From positions 16,204,122 through 16,268,121 of the forward strand of contig NC_080052.1 in assembly GCF_026212465.1 (NCBI RefSeq): 64,000 bases of DNA. The letters are read 5' to 3'. Shown here piece after piece: positions 1 to 11,200 of this stretch; position 1 is the stretch's first letter; each line of letters begins with the position of its first letter. Below the pieces are notes generated by a model that was not told the DNA's origin, searched no databases, and saw nothing but the letters and a program-made list of their open reading frames with translations. The stretch comes from Amaranthus tricolor. Taxonomy: Eukaryota > Streptophyta > Magnoliopsida > Caryophyllales > Amaranthaceae. The position numbers were made by a program, and so were the translations under genes.

Positions 1-2254
1 TTTAAATAGATTGCAGTGAAAAAATATAGTCTTACAACTTGAGAGCCTCGTGGCCTTGATAATACAAAAATTAATGTTCGAAAGATTCCAACTGTCGATA
101 CAAATAAAAGTCTAATAAGGTCGGTGGTTTCGTATGAGCCATCATATACGCACCTCTTAACTCCCCACCTTCAATCACTTTGCTAGTTATTATCACGAAA
201 ACATCATCGCAGGTTCAAAGAACATCGTACACGTTAAAGACATAATACATGAATAATGAATAGTCAAACAAGCTATGCGTTAATCCTAACATACAAAGGC
301 TCTAATCGTTGTTTGATTATCCCACTATACAAATTCCCAACTTATGACTTGCCCAACCTATATGGGTCGTTAAAGTAAAATTTTGAAAGAATACACATGG
401 GAAAGGTAATCCAAAGGCAACTTCCTAACTAAGACGTTGCCCGACAATTTAACGGCAAGGTAAGAATATGCATACCCCCCATGGTGACTCTTATTAGGAC
501 CTTGCCATTAGCCCAAAATTCCAAAATAATAACCCCATAAGGTATCCAAATCCCATATACAACCTATATGGGCGATAATAACAACCATTCTCAAATTTGT
601 ATTTACTCATTTTCAATTATTGGGGTGTCTAATCCTTCAGTGAAATATAACTTCACACACTTGGATGAAATTACATTAGTCAAAAATAACATTTGCATAG
701 TCATGCAAAGTCTAAGCTCAACATACCTTATTGGCACAATCAACACACACAAGCTTCAATTCAAAGCCTTCACAAACCCCTTATGAACCGAAGTCCTATC
801 AAACAAACTTAGAGCCACGTATCAAAACGTACATACATATATGTCTCATATCATAATAATTTCATCTCAAAACATCACACACAATAAGTTTATAGGTTCA
901 ATGTACGAATTCTATGTAATTAGGATTTTACGCAAAATTAATTACTTCGAATGCAAAATTTGACATCACCACTGTGTTCAGAGTTTACTAATTACCTTAG
1001 GTACCAAGTTTCATAATTTTTGAAGTTAAAATGCAAAACGAGGCAAAAACCAACCAAAAGGTTAGCAGCGAGTAGTCGCTATAAGCAGCAACTCGTCGCT
1101 TTCTTCGGAAACAAATTCAACCAGATCAAAACACTGGCGACGAGTCGTGGTTTCAGGCGACAACTCGTCGTTTTCTTCTGGAAAACATTTTTCATTCGTT
1201 TTTTAGACATATATTTATTTATATACATATATATTTATATATATAATTCTACCCCAATTCTCATAAATGATTCACATCCTTCACGAACACATATGTATGT
1301 ATAACATTCTTTTCACCAATTTTCATGATGCACAGCATACACCACAACATAACTTAATGTTTTCCAAGGAATTTTGCGTATACATTTCATTTAAAAAAAT
1401 ATCCACAACCATTAAATCATAAGCTAATCAATTACATATTTTGTCATAAGTAATCCTTTAGTTATAATTCATCAATCAAATACACATACCAAAGCTACAT
1501 GAATAAGTTTCTATCTTAACATTTGATTGTAAATTTATACAAATTATAAAGCATTTAAGGGTTAAAATGACTTACAATTATGAGAATAGTATAAATTGAT
1601 TCTAGAATTCCAAAGTGAATAGCTTAATCCTCCTTCTTGCACTATTCCTTTACTCCCAAGGAATTCTCACTTTTACAACTCTCTAATATATTTCTGAATA
1701 TTTATTTGCTTTGATGCTTTGATAGAATGAGATTGAAGGATCATGGTGTGGTGTTTAAATAGGGATTGTTAGGGTTAGTGAAAGGTTTGGTCATAAGGAG
1801 CATTAAGATAAGGTGATAATTGCTCGTAAATTTCTAATTCTTGGTATTCCAAAGAGAAATGAAAAGTTTTTGGTGTAAAAAAAATCTGAATTTTTCATGA
1901 AGGTTTTATGGATTAATGCTCCTACCACTTTGTTGTTACTACTCTGCATTAACATTAATGTACTACTCCTTACAAAAATCTGAATTTTATTTGATAATTA
2001 GAAATGAAAAGTTTAATCTATTGATGGCCATAACTCTACACAAACACCCATAAGTGCATGACTCTTCATCCTTCTCCTCTTATTCACGAGTAATTAATAG
2101 TTCTCATCAATTGTTCTTGGTTATTTTATTTATTTAATTTATCAAATTGATAAGTGTAAAGCATGATACTACAACAAACGTTGACACGTTAAACAAATAA
2201 TTAATTTAATTTATATTTAGTTATAAGAGTCGTCAAAATTAACAGGGTGTTACA
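1..2254 (-). mobile_element. Partial LTR, minus strand, probably Ty3/gypsy
   Basis: Read on the minus strand, this block begins at 2254 with TGTAACACCC, a start common in plant Ty3/gypsy LTRs of the Tekay kind. A TATA-like CTATTTAAA lies about 490 bp inside (near 1755), as expected for the end of U3. No coding sequence is convincing: the open frames at 568-786 and 1020-1304 are low-complexity. The other LTR end and any partner LTR lie outside the window, so solo LTR versus full element cannot be decided. The family call rests on the terminus only. Confidence 0.5.
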
Positions 2255-2272
2255 GAGGTATTCAAGATACCT

Positions 2273-2368
2273 CATAAACTTATGTGTTGTTGTCTTTTTT
2301 GTTCATATTATATTTTTCATCATAAACTTATGTGTTGTTGTCTTTTTTGTTCATATTATATTTTTCAT
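2273..2368. repeat. Tandem duplication of a 48-bp unit
   Basis: Positions 2273-2320 and 2321-2368 are identical 48-bp copies in direct tandem. The perfect identity points to a recent slippage or unequal-exchange event. The block lies just outside the LTR boundary at 2254. Confidence 0.9.
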
Positions 2369-5356
2369 CATCTTCGAGCTTGTAAGCCATTGTTGGGTCC
2401 AAGAACCCCTTCTTTTAGTAGGAATGATTGATGTTTTTTTTTTCTATTTCTTTTCAAAGTTGGTAGAGTTTGTTTAACACGATATCTTAAAAACACTTTC
2501 CTATAGCTTCCTTTCTTCCATAATGTCCCTTTCTTCGATTGGCTTCCAAATGAAGTTTCTCTATTTTTCTCATTTTTTTCCTTCTATTTTCTCTCATCTA
2601 AATATAGCATAGAAAAGCTAAGATTGAAATACTATTATTGCATTTTTTTTCTACTATTTTGGAGTAAAATGGGATAAACTTTAATGTGATCAAATATTTC
2701 CCCGCCTCTTTCAATTTGCTATATTTTCTAATAGAATATTCCAACCACCTAGTAATTTTGATATATTTTCTTTTATACAAATAAATGGTCAATATTTTTG
2801 AATCACACTACCACATATTTGTTATATATTTTACACTTAACCACACAAATTTTTATTCTAATTCACTCAACTCATCCAACCAAAATATAAATTCACATGA
2901 ATAGAGGAGTAATCAATAAATAAAAGGAAAAATTACGTATAATAATCCAATATTTTTATAATTTTCCTTCAATAATCTCATCTATTGATTAACCATACAT
3001 AATCTCAACTTTTGGCAGTATTTTCCTAGAGTAAACTCGGGTAATCGGATGACTTGCTATAATAGATAATTTACCGAAACATTAAATTGAAAATTAATTT
3101 AAGTTACAGAAAATATTTGAAAATTTACATTAAAAAATTTTGAGTGATAAAAAAATTTAAAAATTCTTTTTAACATTCTTTTTTACATTTTTTTTCGACA
3201 TTTTAATTTAATTTATCATTTTTAAAAAAAATAAAATTTGCTATAGCAAGTTATTTGATTACTGGGTTTAGTTTAAGCAAATACCTCATAAAGTTTGGAT
3301 TATTCATGATTAATTAATAGGTGGAATTATTGTAGGTAAGTTATGTAAATATTAGATTGCTCTAGGTAATTTTTAAGTAGAATCTTTAAAATAAACTGAA
3401 GAATATCTTATGTGTAGAAAATAAGGAATAAGTAGCTTGTAATCGAATCTACTAATCGAATCTACCATAAACCAAAGTGTTTTTCTAAAAATTTAAACGA
3501 AAAAGTATTTCGCAATTTACTATAAATACTTAATAGTTATTTGTTTCTTTAAAATTGTTACTGATAGTGATATGTTATGAGGAAAAATCTTATTTTCGAT
3601 AATAAAATTAAATGTACAAAAGGAGTAAAAATTTTCAAAACAGACATAATGGCCTGACCTTTAAAGAATTTTGTAACCAAATTCATATTTGACCCGATTT
3701 CAAAATAAATTTTAAATTTTCTAAAAACAAATGTAAATATAAAACTCATTTAAACTAACTCACAACACTGAATTAAAAATTAACTAATCAAGCAAAAACA
3801 AGTAAATTGGGTGAAGTATGTAAATGCTCCTCCAGTTGTAGTCTTCCAAGTCCCAACATCAATATCATGGGAGTCACACCGGCTTCATTGACAATTAAGC
3901 TTAAACTTGTCAGCCATTACATTTTTAATAATTATTTGAAATAAAATTTTAAAAAGTCTCTAGAATAAGGAGAAAGTAATCCAATTATTTACTTAAAGTC
4001 ATAGTGGCATTACCAAAAAGAGAAAATGATTCCCAACTTTTCATGCATAAAATAAGTTCACTTTTGAATTAAAACTATCCAACATTTTGGCCTTTCTTCT
4101 ATCAATCATCACCCACTTTTCAAGTTCAAAAGATAAACCATGTCCATGCATTGATATGGACTTATGGAGTACTCTTTTTTCAAAATTAAGGAAACATCCA
4201 AAACCTTATTTGTCTAATGTGGACTGGAGCCTCAACTAAAGTGACTTAAGAGATAATATATTCAGATAAGCTTAGGGTCAAATGTTTAATTTGACACAAC
4301 TATTTTATTTAGAATACAATTTTCATAAAACATTTTTTTAATAGAATTGCTAAAGATAATCTAGTGTCTTTTAATTTGTTTGTTTTGATTGAACACTCTT
4401 ACAAAAATTTAATATGTACTTCCCCCCATTTACTATACTTACTATATTTGACATTTTACTCAATAAAATATGTTATTTTGATCATTTATGTAATGAATTA
4501 TACACATCTAAAAATTATAAAAAAATAATATAATGAAGTTATGCGAAGATTCAAATAAAATCTCACTTGACTATGTTTTTTCTTACACATTAGCAACAAT
4601 ATATAAAATAAGTTTAAATGATAAATAGTGTCAATAATCCTTATGTAACAAGTATTTCAGAACGGAGAAAGTATATATTAGGCATAAAAAGTGGGAAAAA
4701 TTGATGAGAAATACATTTCAAGCCAATTTTTCATTTTATAATTCTTGTCAAAACAAATGAAGTATAAGAAATATAAGAAATTAATTTTTTTAAAACAAAT
4801 ATTTTCATTCAAACCAAACAATGTCTTTATTTTTTTAGAACTAATACTCGCTCCTTTTTTATGAAAAGAAATTTGTTTGTTTTTGGTATTTTCTATCAGT
4901 TAATTTCCAATTTATATTTTATTTTTAATTTATTATTCAATCAAAATATTTTATTTTGTATTATTGTAAATTTTATTAATATTAAATTTTGTTAGTTGAA
5001 TTAATATATTGAATAGGGAAAAAAAATGTTAGTAGAGAAAAGGAGAATAACCATTTTCACCCTACATTTTCCCTTTATTATTTACTATCCCTCCTACAAA
5101 CATCAACAACAAGACATAATGTACCAAGTACTTCACTAACCGATAGATTAAATGAAGCATAATATTCTAAAAAAATTGCAGATGGATCAGATCCTACATT
5201 TGAACTAATCAAAAGATAAATCTTCATTAGCACAGTCAAAATAATCCAATTTATCACCCATTTATTGCGAATAATTACAAATTTGGATTATCATTATTAT
5301 CTAATTTGTCCATTTATTGTGAATAATTACACATTTGAACTATTACAATATATTTG
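2369..5356. other. AT-rich intergenic spacer
   Basis: No gene is supported in this stretch. Open frames are short, AT-driven and without recognisable motifs. The only structured item seen is a Stowaway-like MITE at 4417-4673; a second TACTCGCTCC start near 4842 has no clear partner end. Confidence 0.6.
4417..4673. mobile_element. Stowaway-like MITE
   Basis: A 257-bp AT-rich block starts TACTTCCCCCCATT and ends AACGGAGAAAGTA, so its ends are imperfect inverted repeats of the TACTCCCTCCGT kind seen in plant Stowaway (Tc1/Mariner) MITEs. The TA at each border fits a TA target duplication. It has no coding capacity. Confidence 0.55.
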
Positions 5357-5387
5357 GTCTCATCTAGGCATGGCCACGGTCCGAGTT

Positions 5388-5570
5388 GGTCCGGTTCCGT
5401 TCCGGTTCCATCCGGTTCCGATTCCATTTGGAACCTGTCGCGAACGGTTCCGGTTCCGATTCCGGTTCCGGGCGGTTCCAAACGGTTCCTTGGCGGTTCA
5501 TGAGGCGGTTCCGGCGGTTCCAACTCACGGGACGGGCGGGTCGGACCATCGGTTCCATTTTTATTTTTTC
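5388..5570. repeat. GGTTCC subterminal array, left end of the hAT
   Basis: Runs of GGTTCC and CGGTTCCG variants fill the first ~200 bp inside the left terminus. Their counterpart at the right end is in inverted orientation (18636-18930). Open frames here on both strands, Pro/Glu/Arg or Phe/Arg rich, are artefacts of the hexamer. Such arrays may be transposase binding sites; that role is inferred. Confidence 0.85.
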
Positions 5571-5984
5571 TTTAAATATTTATATAATAAAAAATACTAT
5601 AATATTGCGGACGTACCTTTGATGATTACTTGATTATTAGCGAAATTCATTGCATGTCAAGTTGTCATCGTTATTGAAATATTTACTAAAAAGAATGAAA
5701 AAAATAAATTAATAACAAACGAATCAATGATAATGTCGATAAAGATGATTAATAAAAAAAGGGAGAAAATGGACTTGAACCTAGTACCCAAAGGAATACT
5801 AAGGTGCCTACGTATCCCGAAGGAATCAAAGCCCACGTAGTTCTTTGTCATACCTTTTATTTATAGTTGTTGAATGTTGATTTATCGTTGTCGAATTGAT
5901 CCTATTCGTCTTCGTCATCATCATGTGGTTGGTTAGATGCTTCCGCTGACTCTCCTCCTGACGATGATGCAGATGTAGCCATCA

Positions 5985-7640
5985 TCATCCATGGATCATC
6001 ACGTCGTCTTGATCATCATCATTCCTTAGTCCTTGTGTTCGAATCTCCGCTTGATCCCAATCTTTCTTGCAAACACATATTTGAATACTCTGTGGAGCAA
6101 GACGAGATCTCTTTTCGTCCAAAACTCTTCTACCTGCACTAAAAGCAGACTCCGACGCAATTTTTGACGCGGGAATTGCAAGGATATCCTTTGCAATTCT
6201 CGATAAAATGGGAAATTTTATAGATTTTTCTTCCCACCACTCTAAAATATTATAGCTACCTTGGTCTATTTCAAAGTGGTGTTTAAGATAACTATCTAGT
6301 TCTAAATATGAGGTCGAGGAAGAAGATGATCCTACAAAACTATCATCTTGACTCATTATATTAGCTATTACCGAATTATAGTAAGATGGACGTGCTGAAA
6401 CGCTAGCACGCCTAGACGTATCGCGTTTTGGGTTATATACACTAGCGTAATAATCATAGAGTTCTGCTAAATATTTTTTACATGTTCCTACATAATTATG
6501 TACATCAGTAGGCGGGCGATCTAACGATTGGTAGTAAAATCCTATTACTTTAGTAAGGACCTCAGTTTTAAAACATGGGTCCAAAATGGTTGCGATTCCA
6601 TAAATATAAGGAAATTCGTTCCATTTTTCCATCATATCTGCAAGAATGGGCTTCAAATATGGGTTAGTATCATCATGCGTATATTTAAGTAGATGATAAA
6701 AAATAGTAATACACTCACTTATTACTAAGTGAACGTTCGGTTCATAAACATATGAAAAAATCTTAGTCGCGTGGTCATACGCTTCTAATATGTTATGTAC
6801 ACCTATAGCTAATTCCCAAGTGTCATCAGCTATGTAACTATCTGTACACTCACTATATAGTTGTGTTATAACTGGACGATAAGCAATCGCCTTTCTTAAT
6901 AAATCGTTGGTTGAGCCCCAACGTGTAGGAGTATCTAATGACCAATACACTTTTTATGCTAAGCCACTTCACTATATCTCTAATTGGTTCTAATAAATCG
7001 CTTAATTGTTTTATGCTAGCTTGGCAAGATAAGTTAACTATATGCGCACAACAACATATGTGTAATAAGCTACCCCCAAGGATAAAACTAAATGCAGGTA
7101 CGTTATACAAAAGTTCTAGACATTTAATGTTCGCGGTTGCATTATCAGTTGAACAACAAAATATCTTATCTAATAAGTTCCATTCTCTACATATCTCTAC
7201 TAATCTATATTTTATGTTTTTACCGGTATGTCTTTCTGGCATTGTCTCAAAAGCAATTATTCTTTTTTGAATAATCCAATTTTGATCTATCCAATGTGCT
7301 GTTACACACATATAAGATTCTAAATGTGGGGGAGCAGACCAAATGTCAGTTGTTATGCTAACCCTACCACTAAAAGATTTAAACATTTCAACTAATTCAT
7401 AGTGCATTGATTCATATAATTTAATTGTGCGTCTTTTAAGAGTGCTCCTAGGGATTGCTCTATATTGTGGTTGCAAAGTTTTTCTAGCGTAACGCTCGTG
7501 TGCCCTATTTTCACCGTGGTTAAAAGGCAATTCATCACAAAATTATATACCTAGAAAATTCATCAATCATATCATTACGATTATATCTAAAAGGCATACC
7601 TGTGCTGGGAATGTCCCACTATGTCTGTCGGCTTCCAGTT
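5985..7640 (-). pseudogene. hAT transposase, catalytic and C-terminal part (broken)
   Basis: This is the 3' half of the hAT transposase gene. The upstream frame (7530 down to about 6940) has the family signatures TTDIWSAPPHL, TAHWID and QKRIIAF, with the DNA-binding to RNase-H-like transition. The downstream frame (6950 to 5985) has LDTPTRWGST, then the dimerisation domain with LAIPASKIASESAFS and RRVLDEKRS. The two frames are joined by a frameshift near 6940-6960, and about 20 residues usual in the family look missing there. Another frameshift sits near 7530-7540 and a TAG near 7619-7621. The 5' exons are 10 kb away at 17676-18468 because the CACTA inserted inside the gene. The product would bind the element ends in the nucleus and excise it. 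Confidence 0.9.
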
Positions 7641-7685
7641 CCACTTGTGGTCCCGCTGCCGCTTCACTAGTGGAAAAAACCTCGT

Positions 7686-7925
7686 TTGCTGCGATTTTTT
7701 TGTCATTATTTGCTGCGGTTTTGGCCCCCAGCAATAGTGATAGCAGCAAATGTCCTACTTTAAATGCTGCGGTTCAAAACCGCAGCAAATAAGGGCATTA
7801 TTTGCTGCGGTCATGGGCTAAAACCGCAGCAAATAATGGGTGTTATTTGCTGCGGTCAGGGGGAAAAACCGCAGCAATAAGTGTGGCATTATTTGCTGCG
7901 GTCAGGCTTAAAACCGCAGTAATAA
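7686..7925. repeat. CACTA subterminal repeats, left
   Basis: Several copies of TTATTTGCTGCGG facing CCGCAGCAAATAA form short inverted pairs. The same motif recurs inverted at 17438-17660. In CACTA elements such subterminal repeats bind the TNPA/TNP1 protein; here that role is inferred from position and structure. Confidence 0.85.
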
Positions 7926-8084
7926 GTCTCTTTTTTTTTTCTTTTTCCGTTTAATCCTTATAATAATGCAATAATATTACAATGTAATAACAGTGATTAA
8001 TCCAATGATAATCCCAGATAATCAAAATTAATCTCTTTGTAATAATAAACTCTCGCTCGTATATATATATAATATAATATGTAC

Positions 8085-8088
<4 letters not shown>

Positions 8089-8178
<90 letters not shown>
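8089..8178. repeat. (AT)n microsatellite
   Basis: About 90 bp of uninterrupted AT dinucleotides lie in the 3' flank of the CACTA Ulp1-type gene. Open frames here are artefacts. Confidence 0.95.
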
Positions 8179-8180
<2 letters not shown>

Positions 8181-8221
8181 TAAATAAACTATAAAAAATA
8201 ATCAATACTAATTACAATTTA

Positions 8222-11200
8222 TCAAGGACAAATATTAGCAAGATACACGGCAATCTTGTCTTTTAATTCGCGCATCTCTTCACTTCTCAAAGCGCGTGTT
8301 TCTCTCGGAATGTCGTTTAAAACCTATATTATAATATTAAAATAAAAGCTATTAATATAGAAACATTTAGATTTTACCAATAATATATTTAATTAAGAAC
8401 GTAACAAATACTTACGGCATCTATATTTTCGACTCCAAATTCCTTCACGGAATTTATAATATCGTCCATAAACTTTAGCGCGTAGTAGCCGCAGTCAACG
8501 GAAGAAGGAGGTTGTTGAAAGCACTAAGAGAAAATAGAAGTTAGTGTCAAAAACGGTTAAAAACGCATAAAATCGCAACATAACACATAAATTCTAGAAT
8601 ATGACTATGATTTTCAATTCTAACAACTTCTACACAATAATATATACCAAATATTGTTGTGTGCCAAGTTTCGTGCAAAACAAACAAAGTTTGAGCTACT
8701 TTACGCGCGGAATTGACAAAAACGCTTAAAAACGCAAAAAATCGCAACTTAACTTCTAATTTCTAGCATAAGACTATTATTATCAATTCTAACCATTTCA
8801 ACACAATAATATATGCCAAATAGTGTTGTGTGCCAAGTTTCGTGCATAACAAACCAAGTTTGAGTACTTTACGCGCGAAATTGACAAAAACGCTTTAAAA
8901 CGCATAAAATCGCAACTTAACTTCTAATTTCTAGCATATGACTATTATTATCAATTCTAACCATTTCAACACAATAATATATGCCAAATAGTGTTGTGTG
9001 CCAAGTTTCGTGCATAACAAACCATGTTTGACCTACTTTACGCGCGAAATTAACAAAAACGCTTAAAAACCCATAAAATTGCAACTTAACTTCTAATTTC
9101 TAGCATATGACTATTATTATCAAGTATAACCATTTCAACACAATAATATATGCCAAATAGTGTTGTGTGCCAAGTTTCGTGCATAACAAACCATATTTGA
9201 CCTACTTTACGCGCGAAATTGACAAAAACGCTTAAAAACGCATAAAATCGCAACTTAACTTTTAATTTCTAGCATATGACTATTATTATCAAGTCTAACA
9301 ATTTCAACACAATAATATATGCCAAATAGTGTTGTGTGCCAAGTTTCGTGCATAACAAACCATGTTTGACCTACTTTACGCGCGAAATTGACAAATTAAA
9401 ACGCGAAATTGACAGCATCAAACTAGTGACCAGACCACCTTGCACGACACGTGGAGACCAAACCTATGCATCCAGGACCTAGGCTAAAGTGGAAATGTAA
9501 TCTTGGTACTTGGATCTAGCTATCAAGGTCCTAAAACCATTCTAACAATCCCCGTGGACTCCTAGAAGCTGAGCCGAAGGAGGGCTGGTCGACAGTTTGC
9601 TAGATCAGAATTTTGTTTAAGTGTTTGTGGTTGTTTCGTGTTCTTTTCATGATCATTTGTAGTTTTTGACTGTGTCATTAATCAAAGCTTACGCACAACA
9701 TTAATCCTTGCATAACCAAGGCCTTAATCAGCCCCGGTTTCGCATCAAAACCAAGTTTGAGTACTTTACGCGCGAAATTGACAAAAACGCTTAAAAACGC
9801 ATAAAATCGCAACTTAACTTCTAATTTCTAGCATATGAATATTATTATCAATTCTAACCATTTCAACACAATAATATATGCCAAATAGTGTTGTGTGCCA
9901 AGTTTCGTGCATAACAAACCATGTTTGACCTACTTTACGCGCGAAATTCACAAAAACGCTTAAAAACGCATAAAATCGCAACTTAACTTCTAATTTCGAG
10001 CATATGACTATTATTATCAATTCTAACCATTTCAACACAATAATATATGCCAAATAGTGTTGTGTGCCAAGTTTCGTGCATAACAAACCATGTTTGACCT
10101 ACTTTACGCACGAAATTGACAAAAACGCTAAAAAACGCATAAAATCGCAACTTAACTTTTAATTTCTAGCATATGACTATTATTATCAAGTCTAACCATT
10201 TCAACACAATAATATATGCCAAATAGTTTTGTGTGCCATGTTTCGTGCATAACAAACCATGTTTGACCTACTTTACGCGCGAAATTGACAAATAAAAACG
10301 CGAAATTGACAGCATCAAACTAGTGACCAGACCACCTTGCACGACACGTGGAGACCAAACCTATGCATCCAGGACCTAGGCTAAAGTGGAAATGTAATCT
10401 TGGTACTTGGATCTAGCTATCAAGGTCCTAAAACCATTCTAACAATCCCCGTGGACTCCTAGAAGCTGAGCCGAAGGAGGGCTGGTCGACAGTTTGCTAG
10501 ATCAGAATTTTGTTTAAGTGTTTGTGGTTGTTTCGGTTCTTTTCATGATCATTTGTAGTTTTTGATTGTGTCATTAATCAAAGCTTACGCACAACATTAA
10601 TCCTTGCATAACCAAGGCCTTAATCAGCCCCGGTTTCGCATCAAAACCAAGTTTGAGAACTTTACGCGCGAAATTGACAAAAACGCTTAAAAACGCATAA
10701 AATCGCAACTTAACTTCTAATTTATAGCATATGACTATTATTATCAATTCTAACCATTTCAACACAAGAATATATGCCAAATAGTGTTGTGTGCCAAGTT
10801 TCGTGCATAACAAACCATGGTTGACCTACTTTACGCGCGAAATTGACAAATAAAAACGCGAAATTGACAGCATCAAACTAGTGACCAGACCACCTTGCAC
10901 TACACGTGGAGTCCAAACCTATGCATCCAGGACCTAGGCTAAAGTGAAAATGGAATCTTGGTACTTGGATCTAGCTATCAAGGTCCTAAAACCATTCTAA
11001 CAATCCCCGTGGACTCCTAGAAGCTGAGCCGAAGGAGGGCTGGTCGACAGTTTGCTAGATCAGAATTTTGTTTAAGTGTTTGTGGTTGTTTCGTGTTCTT
11101 TTCATGATCATTTGTAGTTTTTGACTGTGTCATTAATCAAAGCTTACGCACAACATTAATCCTTGCATAACTAAGGCCTTAATCAGCCCCGGTTTCGCAT

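Noticed and set aside
5314..5622. Overlapping open frames rich in Pro/Glu/Arg or Phe/Arg on both strands
   Set aside because: They are products of the GGTTCC hexamer array in the hAT end and have no independent support.
9814..10813. Open frames of 79-90 residues in the satellite
   Set aside because: The same frame repeats with the unit and resembles no protein; it is a by-product of a stop-poor repeat.
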